Part shown: piece after piece, positions 1-5,799 of the stretch
Position numbering within the stretch: position 1 is the stretch's first letter
Layout of the letters: the number at the start of each line of letters is the position of its first letter
Assembly (NCBI GenBank): GCA_938015405.1
Contig: CALLPZ010000291.1
Span: 1 to 9,183 of the forward strand
Direction of reading: 5' to 3'
Source of the DNA: an uncultured Pseudanabaenaceae cyanobacterium
GTDB lineage: Bacteria; Cyanobacteriota; Cyanobacteriia; PCC-9006; JAAUQQ01
Length of the DNA stretch: 9,183 nt
The notes under the pieces: generated by a model
The model's database searches: none
What the model saw: only the letters and a program-made list of their open reading frames with translations
Told to the model about the DNA's origin: nothing
Position numbers and translations under genes: made by a program

Positions 1-2
1 CT

Positions 3-101
3 CGCAAGGGCGATGGCGACCCTGGCCTCAAGACTCTCTGGAGAGGTCTTGGCAAGCTTCAGGTTCTTCTTGAAGGAGCACAACTGGCCGCTCAATTATA
101 G
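3..101 (+). CDS. C-terminal fragment of a probable transposase, cut by the window edge
   Basis: Reading frame 3 is open from the left edge for 32 codons and stops with TAG at 99-101. The deduced tail contains PGLKTLWRGLGKLQVLLEGA. A Pro-Gly followed by LWRG, a basic residue-Leu and a hydrophobic G-x-x-L ending resembles the extreme C-terminus of IS4-type DDE transposases; this is recognition from memory, not a search. Only the tail is visible, so the catalytic residues, the element's left end and its intactness cannot be judged. A repeat follows within 50 bases, which fits a mobile or repeat-rich junction. The other two plus frames over the same bases are also open for a while (stops at 70-72 and 127-129), so the frame choice rests on the LWRG-like motif alone. 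Confidence 0.42.
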   Translation, partial: RKGDGDPGLKTLWRGLGKLQVLLEGAQLAAQL

Positions 102-147
102 ACAGCACAAGGTCTTTCACTACTTTTGACTAACGGATAGCAACATT

Positions 148-272
148 GGGAGAGGGACTTTGAAACCTCCCCTTCCCCCAGTATTGAGGGCAAGGGGTCG
201 GGGGATGGGGGGCAGATTCTGATTCGTGCAAGAGGTCTATTTGATATCAATCCGATCAAATAACCCCGACCC
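148..272. repeat. GC-rich palindromic intergenic repeat region
   Basis: Bases 169-174 (CCCCTT) pair with 192-197 (AAGGGG), and the stem continues through CCC/GGG after one mismatch. A second arm, GGGTCGGGG at 195-203, is exactly complementary to CCCCGACCC at 264-272. Between them lies a perfect 8-base stem TATTTGAT/ATCAAATA (238-245 and 255-262) with a 9-base loop. The runs of C and G with a short AT centre look like the dispersed palindromic repeats common in cyanobacterial intergenic DNA; copy number elsewhere cannot be seen here. No T-tract follows, so this is not a convincing terminator for the minus-strand gene ending at 331. With the fragment ending at 101, it accounts for the whole gene-free stretch 102-330. 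Confidence 0.5.
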
Positions 273-330
273 TGTTCAACGCCAAAAGCGCACAGCATCG
301 GGGTAACCCGCTCAAAATTTGATCAATGCT

Positions 331-933
331 TTAATTCCCTGTGGCAGAGCGACCATTACGGCCCAGCTTCACCAATACGAAATAGGCTAGCAACAGAACA
401 TAAACGATCAGCCCGACAATCCCCAAAAAGCCTAGGAAAGATGTCCCCGTATTGGCATGGAACATATTCTTATAACCCCAGGGGGCTTCCAGCCACAACG
501 GGCAAGTGCCATCACTCAACATGGCAGTCTTGGCTGTGATGGCGCAGCGCACAAACAGTAGGCTAAATACTCCGCCGACGATCCCATAGAGCGTGACTGC
601 CCAGCGCCAAGCATTGAAGGCCACGCGTAGAGGACGCCAAGACGCCATGTCGGCAAGATCCTCATTGATATCTGCCCAGAACCATAGGCTGACGACAATC
701 AAGCCCATGGCTAGCGGTCCGGTTAGGAAGCTAATGGGCAATGAGGCAATCATCAGATACACCGTGATTGCCAAGAGGCTTGAAACTTTCCAGTAAATGG
801 TCATCAGGCGTTGAATCGCCTCCATGCGCTGCATGATCGCCCAGATCATTAGGCCCAGCGGCATTAACACCAGAAAAATTAGGGCCAGACGATAGTCCAA
901 CCAAATCAAGGAACGCAGAACAGCTTCTGACAT
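331..933 (-). CDS. DUF3177 family multi-pass membrane protein
   Basis: This 200-residue protein has hydrophobic segments near residues 13-34, 50-70, 71-87, 107-130 and 166-189, so four or five membrane passes are likely. A polar loop at about 131-165 has Cys130 and Cys144 and an aromatic patch (CPLWLEAPWGYKNMF). Conserved-looking stretches are LVLMPLGLMIWA, YWKVSSLLAITVYLMIA and SFLGFLGIVGLIVYVLLLAYF, and the tail is basic. Length and pattern fit DUF3177, a cyanobacterial membrane family of unknown function (assignment from memory). There is no cleavable signal peptide and no recognisable enzymatic motif. The ATG at 933 has no clear Shine-Dalgarno sequence, which is common in cyanobacteria. 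The gene appears to be its own transcription unit, downstream of cp12 on the same strand but 305 bases away. No function is inferred. Confidence 0.85.
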   Translation of the reverse strand: MSEAVLRSLIWLDYRLALIFLVLMPLGLMIWAIMQRMEAIQRLMTIYWKVSSLLAITVYLMIASLPISFLTGPLAMGLIVVSLWFWADINEDLADMASWRPLRVAFNAWRWAVTLYGIVGGVFSLLFVRCAITAKTAMLSDGTCPLWLEAPWGYKNMFHANTGTSFLGFLGIVGLIVYVLLLAYFVLVKLGRNGRSATGN

Positions 934-1030
934 GGGAGCGCAGTGATAGAACGGGGGACGTTTCGTTGGGGAGGCGGTAGCTGTGGCTAGGATAAAGCGA
1001 CTTGGCTAGGACTGCCGTAACCCGTCGCAT

Positions 1031-1061
1031 ATTGTACGCCCTTCGTCGGGATATCACCCAA
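1031..1061 (-). promoter_or_regulatory. candidate promoter of the DUF3177 gene
   Basis: On the minus strand there is a TACAAT hexamer (complement of 1031-1036, five of six bases of the -10 consensus). A TTGGGT hexamer (complement of 1056-1061) lies 19 bases upstream. It would start a transcript near 1024, leaving a leader of about 90 bases. The spacer is longer than the ideal 17 bases, so this is a weak prediction. Confidence 0.3.
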
Positions 1062-1065
1062 AGCA

Positions 1066-1095
1066 TTGCCCCCCTGAGCAAGCTCAGAGGGGCAA
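1066..1095. terminator. 14-base hairpin downstream of cp12, possible terminator
   Basis: Bases 1066-1079 and 1082-1095 form a stem of 14 positions with a single C/A mismatch, closing on an AA tip. It sits about 145 bases past the cp12 stop and upstream of the DUF3177 promoter candidate, where a terminator would be expected. Neither strand shows a good T-run after the stem (the minus strand continues TGCTTTGGG), so it could instead be a processing hairpin or a REP-like repeat. Confidence 0.4.
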
Positions 1096-1146
1096 GTGAT
1101 TCAGCTATTCCTCGTTAGAAATAGGCTGAAGATGCTGAGTACGAGG

Positions 1147-1186
1147 ACCCATTCAATCCCTTAGAAGAACCCATTCAGCCTTTTAG
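1147..1186. repeat. pair of imperfect 18-base direct repeats
   Basis: Bases 1147-1164 (ACCCATTCAATCCCTTAG) and 1169-1186 (ACCCATTCAGCCTTTTAG) match at 14 of 18 positions and are spaced 22 bases apart. They lie between cp12 and DUF3177, in the 3' flank of cp12. The spacing is two helical turns, which would suit a regulator bound to one face, but there is no other support. The rest of the spacer 934-1238 shows only the hairpin and promoter candidate listed separately. Confidence 0.3.
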
Positions 1187-1238
1187 CTTCCTTAAGTCCT
1201 GGAGTGGATCAAAACGTGTCCGAATCCATTACAAAGCT

Positions 1239-1466
1239 CTAGTCTTCGTAAATGCGGCACTCAACAGCTTCAGGGTTGTCGGAGCAGTACTTCTGGAAGG
1301 AAGTTTGCTCAGGCTCTTCTTCCTTGTGAGCGGCTTCGGCTTGCAGTTCTTCAACGGCATCCCAGGCTGCTGCACATTCAGGGGAGGTTGAACCTTTGGC
1401 GTCGCAGGCCTCGCGAGCTTCTTCGCGTTCCTGTTGGATCTTTTCGTGGATTTCGTTGTTGCTCAT
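1239..1466 (-). CDS. cp12: CP12, redox-dependent regulator of the Calvin cycle
   Basis: CP12 is a small, largely disordered protein. Under oxidising (dark) conditions it bridges glyceraldehyde-3-phosphate dehydrogenase and phosphoribulokinase and holds both inactive; in the light reduction releases them. The 75 residues show all family marks: an N-terminal cysteine pair (C21, C31), the core AWDAVEELQAE at 34-44, a C-terminal cysteine pair (C61, C70), and the ending ECRIYED at 69-75 that contacts GAPDH. Length is typical, there is no CBS-domain fusion, and the composition is strongly acidic as expected. The ATG at 1466 is preceded by GAGAGGTG (complement of 1476-1483), a Shine-Dalgarno with slightly long spacing. 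It is transcribed away from the FIST gene across a 636-base spacer and seems monocistronic. No enzyme partner gene lies in the window. Confidence 0.97.
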   Translation of the reverse strand: MSNNEIHEKIQQEREEAREACDAKGSTSPECAAAWDAVEELQAEAAHKEEEPEQTSFQKYCSDNPEAVECRIYED

Positions 1467-2102
1467 GGCTTAATTCACCTCTCGAACTGTACAAATCAGA
1501 CGTTTGCTGCGCCGATAGGATGCCACTGTCTAAGTTTGAAAACCAACCCTATTCAGTGTTTAAGGCAATGCCTATGCATCTAACCTGCTCGAGCACATTA
1601 GCAATAGACCTTTGGCCAAGTCGTAACTTAGCTAACTCCTTGGTAATTCAATTTCCAAGGTTGAGCCTATTTTTCCCAGTATGTTTTAAGGTTCACGCTA
1701 TGAAATCGTTCAATGGATAGAAGTTTTCAAGGTGAGACATCTGAGTGGATCTATTACCCAATGTAGTAGGTAATTTCGAAGTCTGTGGGTGAGGAAATCA
1801 TCCCCCATGGGGTTGGGTTGCCTTGCGTCTGTTTCGCAGTAGCTTGTTTCTAGTCTACTGATGCTCAATGTGTTTGGTAGAACTGGCCTCAAGCCCTTGA
1901 CCTCAGGGGGTTCCAAATCATGAGACACTAGACCCAGCGGTCTATCTTTTCATCTAATTGGGGTCAGCAACGAGAGTTTAGAATTTTGACCCGTTGCAAG
2001 CCTTTTTGCTTGATGTTGTGAGGAGCTGACGATTGAAAACCCTGTTGACTCGTAGGCTTTTTCAAGCCCAGGTTAAGTTACTTTTCTTTGCAGCCATAGC
2101 CC
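1467..2102. other. 636-base divergent intergenic region between cp12 and the FIST gene
   Basis: I see no gene here; open frames in it are short and have no recognisable protein character. It should hold the promoters of both flanking genes, but no hexamer pair is convincing. It carries several dyads. TGCTCGAGCA (1586-1595) is a perfect palindrome. ATTACC/GGTAAT (1753-1758 and 1769-1774) frames a 10-base loop. TAGACC/GGTCTA (1929-1934 and 1939-1944) forms a hairpin with a CAGC loop and is followed by TCTTTT. CAAGC/GCTTG (1997-2001 and 2008-2012) and GGCTT/AAGCC (2055-2059 and 2064-2068) are small hairpins in what may be the FIST leader. A TTGACC (1986-1991) resembles a -35 element without a good -10 partner. 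Confidence 0.6.
1638..1660. promoter_or_regulatory. 23-base near-perfect palindrome, candidate operator
   Basis: CCTTGG (1638-1643) mirrors CCAAGG (1655-1660), and the inner AATT (1645-1648) mirrors AATT (1650-1653) around a central C at 1649. Only the T/T pair at 1644 and 1654 breaks the symmetry. It is about 170 bases upstream of cp12 and 440 bases upstream of the FIST gene. The TTGG-N11-CCAA layout is reminiscent of LysR-type sites (the CbbR/CmpR class controls carbon-fixation genes), but no regulator can be assigned from sequence alone. It is not an NtcA-type GTA-N8-TAC site. Confidence 0.35.
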
Positions 2103-3377
2103 ATGGTTGAAACTTTTGTTAACCCCCAAGAAATGAAATGGGCAACGGCCCTGTCAACGCGTCCTTCCTTAGAGGCTGCTGTTAATGAGGTTGTTGATAC
2201 TGCTCAAGCCAGATTAGGGACTTCAGCTGATATCGGTTTCCTATTCATTTCAGCGACCTTTGCGAGCGAGTATCCTCGCTTATTACCTTTGTTGAAGGAG
2301 CGTTTGAACCTACCGGCCCTGATTGGTTGTGGGGGGGGAGGCATTATCGGCAACCCTGTGGCGATGGTGCCGGGAGCGGAAGTTCCGATTCATGAGATTG
2401 AGGATGAACCAGCCCTTTGTCTTTGCTTAGGACATTTGCCGGGGATCGCAGTCAAAACCTTTTGGTTGGACGAGGAGCGTCTGCCCGATTTAGACTCTCC
2501 GCCTCAGGATTGGGTGGATTACATCGGCGTTGATCCGGCGAGTCAGCCAGATTTTGTCCTAATTGCTGATCCCGTCACATCGAAAATTAAAGATTTGCTG
2601 CAAGGATTTGATTTTGCCTATCCCACTGCAGTGAAAGTTGGCGGCCTGGCTAGTGGCGGGGGTGGGCAGCGGAGTAACGGTTTGTTCTGTGATGACCACT
2701 ATTACGAGGAGGGCAGTGTGGGGGTTGCCCTGAGTGGCCCGGTCCAGATTAAGTCTGTTGTGGCCCAAGGCTGTCGTCCTGTGGGGCCAATTTTCCGCGT
2801 GGTGGAAGGTCAGCGCAATGTGATCTTGGATATTGAGCCGGAGGTGGATGAGGTTGGGAGCGATCGCGGTCACAAAAATACGCCCCTTGAATGTCTCCAG
2901 GAGTTACTCCAAGAGCTGACCGAAGAGGAGCGTGAACTAGCCCAGCATTCGCTGTTTGTGGGAGTAGCCCACAGTGCCTTCCGATTTGAGTTGGGACAGG
3001 GGGATTTCCTGATTCGTAACTTGGTGGGGATCGATCCGAGAGGCGGAGCTGTGGCGATTGGCGATCGCGTTCGCTCTGGCCAGCGTATTCAATTCCATCT
3101 GCGGGATGGAGATACTTCCACCGCAGATCTAACAGACCTACTGGAGCGCTATCGCGAAGCCCAGAGTGAGCAGCCTGTTGGCGCGTTGATGTTCTCCTGC
3201 CTGGGCCGAGGAGAGGACCTTTACGATCGCCCCAACCATGATTCTTCCCTCTTCCGAAGATTTCTGGGAGACGTGCCGGTGAGTGGATTTTTCTGTGCGG
3301 GTGAGATTGGCCCGATTGGAGGCTCAACCTACCTCCATGGCTACACAGCTGTGTTTGGCATTATTGCGCCCGCTTAG
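2103..3377 (+). CDS. FIST domain sensory protein (FIST_N and FIST_C)
   Basis: FIST (F-box and intracellular signal transduction) domains are thought to be small-ligand sensing modules, possibly for amino acids; the ligand here is unknown. The 424 residues match a stand-alone FIST protein. An N-terminal FIST_N part spans about residues 40-245, with the glycine-rich segment LIGCGGGGIIG at 73-83 and VGGLASGGGGQ at 179-189. A FIST_C part spans about 255-415, with GALMFSCLGRG at 360-370 and GFFCAGEIGPIGG at 395-407. No output domain, signal peptide or membrane segment is present, so it is probably a soluble partner of another signalling protein. The start is ATG at 2103; a second ATG at 2133 (MKWATALSTRP) is possible. 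Two HIP1 sites fall inside the gene. Its TAG stop overlaps the stop of the opposing small gene by four bases. The PatA-like regulator nearby could be a pathway partner, by position only. Confidence 0.9.
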   Translation: MVETFVNPQEMKWATALSTRPSLEAAVNEVVDTAQARLGTSADIGFLFISATFASEYPRLLPLLKERLNLPALIGCGGGGIIGNPVAMVPGAEVPIHEIEDEPALCLCLGHLPGIAVKTFWLDEERLPDLDSPPQDWVDYIGVDPASQPDFVLIADPVTSKIKDLLQGFDFAYPTAVKVGGLASGGGGQRSNGLFCDDHYYEEGSVGVALSGPVQIKSVVAQGCRPVGPIFRVVEGQRNVILDIEPEVDEVGSDRGHKNTPLECLQELLQELTEEERELAQHSLFVGVAHSAFRFELGQGDFLIRNLVGIDPRGGAVAIGDRVRSGQRIQFHLRDGDTSTADLTDLLERYREAQSEQPVGALMFSCLGRGEDLYDRPNHDSSLFRRFLGDVPVSGFFCAGEIGPIGGSTYLHGYTAVFGIIAPA

Positions 3378-3703
3378 TGGTTCTCGTTGGTAAGGCCAGC
3401 GTGGCTGTCTGTTGGAGTGGCTGTGACGAGAGAATCTGATAGCAGACTGGAGTCAAGGGCTTCTTGCTCCGTCGATGCATCTTCGCTCTGCTGTTTGGCA
3501 GACTGCTCCAACTGCTGGCGAACTTGTTGGCGACGGCTCAAAATTGCCTGAGCTATCAATCGCTGACGTTCGTCCAGGCTGTTGAGGTCGCTCATGCGAA
3601 CGCGTCGGCTTAGATGGGGAGAGACTGCTCGGCGTCTTACCTGACGTTGCTGCCGCCGCTGGCGACGTAGCGCTTGGCGTTGTTGTCGAATGCTCGTAGA
3701 CAT
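3374..3703 (-). CDS. small Arg/Gln-rich hypothetical protein
   Basis: I do not recognise this 109-residue protein. It falls into three parts. The N-terminal segment, residues 1-36, is very basic, with ten Arg and seven Gln in the first 25. A central probable helix (about 38-75) contains LDERQRLIAQAILSRRQQVRQ with spaced hydrophobics. A Ser/Thr/Asp/Glu-rich tail (about 72-109) looks disordered. There is no Cys and no membrane segment. The basic head could bind nucleic acid or an acidic partner, which is inference from composition. It is not a shadow frame, because only its last four bases overlap the FIST gene. It starts at ATG 3703 without a clear Shine-Dalgarno and lies 191 bases downstream of the PatA-like gene on the same strand, so it may be co-transcribed. 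Arg/Gln bias can arise in spurious frames, so its reality is probable rather than certain. Confidence 0.58.
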   Translation of the reverse strand: MSTSIRQQRQALRRQRRQQRQVRRRAVSPHLSRRVRMSDLNSLDERQRLIAQAILSRRQQVRQQLEQSAKQQSEDASTEQEALDSSLLSDSLVTATPTDSHAGLTNENH

Positions 3704-3713
3704 GGAAGAGGGG

Positions 3714-3731
3714 CTAGGCAGAAACTAGGCA
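3714..3731. repeat. two CTAGGCA heptamers with an 11-base period
   Basis: CTAGGCA occurs at 3714-3720 and 3725-3731, directly upstream of the start codon of the Arg/Gln-rich small gene, one helical turn apart. It could be a regulator site in the leader of that gene, or chance. The rest of the 191-base gap 3704-3894 has a recurring TGCTCC word (GGTGCTCC and GATGCTCC) but no terminator that I can see after the PatA-like gene. Confidence 0.22.
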
Positions 3732-3894
3732 ATTAGATTCGAGCCTGCATCCTAGCCAGAATTTGAGAGGCACGCCAAGGGGCATGGGGATTCGCCTCCT
3801 GGGTGCTCCAGCCATTTGATGCTCCCCATGGCATGGTCACAGAGGCTATGTCATTGGATGCTCCAGAGAGACGGAAAGCTAAGGCTAGACGACC

Positions 3895-5142
3895 CTAGAT
3901 TGTCACGGCTGTCTCTGCTACTGTGCTTTGACCTTCCGGGAGGTGTTTTTGAAGTATGGCGAGAATCTCATCCTCTTGGATGGGTTTGCTGATGAAGCTT
4001 GTGGCGCCTACCAGCTTGGCTCGTACCCGGTCGACAACGCCGTCTTTGCCCGTGACGATGACAATGGGCGTTTCCTTGAACAAGGACACCCGGCGGAGCT
4101 GCTTGCAGAGCTCGTAGCCGTTGACGACTGGCATGACCAAATCGAGGAAAATAAAGGCGGGTCGCTGGCGAAGCACGGTTGACACTGCCTCTGCTGCTTC
4201 CTGAACACACATCACCTTGTAGCCAGCACCCTTGATAATTTCCTCCATGATGTAGCAGATCTGTTCACTGTCATCAATGCAGAGAATGAGAGGGCCATCT
4301 CCGTTTTCGGCTTTTGCTGCAGATGAATGGCTCTGCTTGGAAGCGAGCGCTTTTCTCTCTTTACTGCTTTTTCGTTTTACCTGGTGGGGGCTGCGGCGAT
4401 CCGGTACCTCCTGGAGATTAATAAACTCCTTACTGCGATATACCGAAAGGACCTTGGCCAGGGCCGATAGCTCTTTGCCAGTCTTGAGGGCAAGGTCACG
4501 AATGGAACGCTTGCCATCTAGTAGCTGTAGGAATCGCTGGTGGACATTCGGTAGGGATCGCAGTTGGCCCCGGACGATCTCTTCATTGATCTGTGGAGCC
4601 CAGTTTGGGGAATACCAGCCTAAGTCCGTTGCCTGCCAGGCGCGTAGCATTCCATGGGCACGGGCAATGGATTCGTCATAGGAACCCAGCACTGTGACGG
4701 GGGATTCGGGCAAATCCTGGAAGTCTGAGTCACAGCTGACTTGAATGACATTTGAGGCTGCCAGAAAGATGTCGAAGAGGACTTCATTGACAGCACTGTC
4801 GATGGCGTACTGCATCGACTTACGGGTAATACGCTGCTGCTGCAAAAGCTGGGACAGCGTGTTGTGTTCCAGACGAGGGTCTTGGTCCTTGGGCTGGGGG
4901 AGGGACTTGGGATGAATTTTCAGTTGCTTGAGCAGCCTGTACCAGCGCCGCCAGCGGTGCTCACCACCGGAGGCCCAAATGACACGACCGGATGCAAAAT
5001 ATAGCGACCACTGATGGCCGTAATCGGTGTCGGCAGTGATACGTCCATTCACCTCCGTTTGGATCATCTGTTGGATGACCCCCGCAAGCTGCTGGGCAGA
5101 AAGGCTCTCGCCGATGGGATAAATCCGTTCTTCTATCGCCAT
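3895..5142 (-). CDS. PatA-like response regulator (PATAN domain plus receiver domain)
   Basis: This is a two-domain signalling protein of the cyanobacterial PatA family, a family that includes proteins acting in heterocyst patterning and phototaxis. Numbered from the ATG at 5142 (415 residues), the PATAN/DUF4388 part covers about 5-245 and includes QWSLYFASGRVIWASGGEHR near 44-63. A Lys/Arg/Ser-rich linker spans about 249-281. The C-terminal receiver domain (about 284-403) has every phosphotransfer residue: acidic pair D290-D291, phospho-acceptor D334 in FLDLVMP, T364, and K386 before Pro. It should therefore be phosphorylated by an unlinked histidine kinase, since none is encoded here. No DNA-binding output is present, so it probably acts through protein contacts. 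The frame continues upstream to a TTG at 5199 (19 extra residues, Pro-rich and unlike the family); I prefer the ATG, though neither has a clear Shine-Dalgarno. It should not be named patA on this evidence. Confidence 0.9.
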   Translation of the reverse strand: MAIEERIYPIGESLSAQQLAGVIQQMIQTEVNGRITADTDYGHQWSLYFASGRVIWASGGEHRWRRWYRLLKQLKIHPKSLPQPKDQDPRLEHNTLSQLLQQQRITRKSMQYAIDSAVNEVLFDIFLAASNVIQVSCDSDFQDLPESPVTVLGSYDESIARAHGMLRAWQATDLGWYSPNWAPQINEEIVRGQLRSLPNVHQRFLQLLDGKRSIRDLALKTGKELSALAKVLSVYRSKEFINLQEVPDRRSPHQVKRKSSKERKALASKQSHSSAAKAENGDGPLILCIDDSEQICYIMEEIIKGAGYKVMCVQEAAEAVSTVLRQRPAFIFLDLVMPVVNGYELCKQLRRVSLFKETPIVIVTGKDGVVDRVRAKLVGATSFISKPIQEDEILAILQKHLPEGQSTVAETAVTI

Positions 5143-5655
5143 AGTCTGGGCGCAATAATCTGGGGGAGGTTGTGAGAAGTCATGCACCCAACTCAGCAAC
5201 GGGGCCCGTACAAAATAATTAAATGACGGAGCAGCAATTCCCCAAGGGGGGATTCTCTTGGAGTTGCGCTGAACTCACTCAGATTGCTGGAGAAGGGCCG
5301 CAATGGGATTGCGAAGCTAGAAGCTTGTTATCAAGATCAACAATGGGAGAAGGTCTGATTTCACTCCGATTTTGCTTAATGATCGTTCTAATTCATGGGC
5401 TTGCTTAGGTCACTGTTGAATAGCGGCTTTTGGGCGAGAAACGGATTCTGCGGGCCCTAGCGAATCATCTAGAGCCGTGATTTCATCATGCCCGCTGTGC
5501 TGGCGAGAGCCTCAATACCGTTTGACTGAAGCCAAGATTTCCGAGCAATTGACTAGGTGTAGCAAGGAGAATCTTGGACTTGGAGGGGCTCCCTTGGTAC
5601 GCCGTTGCTTTCAAAAAGAGTTGTCTATGGATAGGAGAGTTGAAGGACAAGGTAT
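5143..5655. other. intergenic region upstream of the PatA-like gene, no gene seen
   Basis: Open frames here are short and without recognisable protein features, and one runs straight through the terminator at 5656-5700. A possible minus-strand promoter for the PatA-like gene is TTTAAT (complement of 5218-5223) with TTGGGG 16 bases upstream (complement of 5240-5245). It would give a leader of roughly 65 bases to the ATG at 5142 and is weak. I looked for a tRNA-like T-arm and for Yfr-type small RNA motifs and saw neither. The region ends in a terminator that also works for plus-strand transcripts, so an unannotated plus-strand RNA is conceivable. Confidence 0.45.
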
Positions 5656-5700
5656 AGATAAACAAAAAGCACTCCCTCAAGGAGTGCTTTTTGTTTATCT
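5656..5700. terminator. strong symmetric (bidirectional) rho-independent terminator
   Basis: Bases 5656-5675 are perfectly complementary to 5681-5700, with a five-base CTCAA loop at 5676-5680. The GC core GCACTCC/GGAGTGC is flanked by AAACAAAAA on the left and TTTTTGTTT on the right, so both strands present a stem followed by a T-run. It lies about 95 bases past the DUF2973 stop, where it should end the minus-strand DUF2605-DUF2973 transcript. It would stop plus-strand RNA equally well. Confidence 0.92.
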
Positions 5701-5767
5701 GAATAAGCCCGATTACAGGGAGCTGCATCTCGTTGCTCGACCCATTGCCAATATCTCAGCAGACAGT

Positions 5768-5799
5768 AGGGCTCACAGTTAGGAGGGCTCACAGTTAGG
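5768..5799. repeat. perfect 16-base tandem duplication across the DUF2973 stop codon
   Basis: AGGGCTCACAGTTAGG occurs twice in immediate succession, at 5768-5783 and 5784-5799. The second copy contains the TAA stop of the minus-strand DUF2973 gene (complement of 5795-5797), and the first places another TAA 16 bases further on in a different frame. The unit length and perfection suggest a recent replication-slippage duplication without effect on the protein. Confidence 0.9.

Noticed and set aside
92..298. Minus-strand open frame of 68 codons
   Set aside because: Its Pro/Ser/Gly-rich translation comes from the GC-rich palindromic repeat, and it has no protein-like pattern.
731..1081. Minus-strand open frame overlapping the start of the DUF3177 gene
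   Set aside because: It is out of frame with a clear membrane protein, its sequence has no domain character, and it crosses the promoter region.
1388..1928. Open frames on both strands in the cp12-FIST spacer (1388-1720 plus, 1710-1928 minus)
   Set aside because: The first overlaps cp12 in antisense. Both lack ribosome sites and family-like features, and the region is better explained as regulatory DNA.
2749..3327. 192-codon minus-strand frame inside the FIST gene
   Set aside because: It is a shadow of a well-supported FIST reading frame, and its composition (Pro/Arg/His/Gln-rich) is typical of antisense translation.
4277..4681. 134-codon plus-strand frame inside the PatA-like gene
   Set aside because: It is antisense to a clear PATAN-REC coding sequence, with Trp/Arg/Ser-rich low-information translation.
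5223..5408. 61-codon plus-strand frame upstream of the PatA-like gene
   Set aside because: It covers the likely promoter of the PatA-like gene, and its translation has no family or signal features.
5477..5782. 101-codon plus-strand frame, and its minus-strand counterpart at 5486-5728
   Set aside because: Both run through the strong hairpin terminator at 5656-5700 and lack recognisable features.
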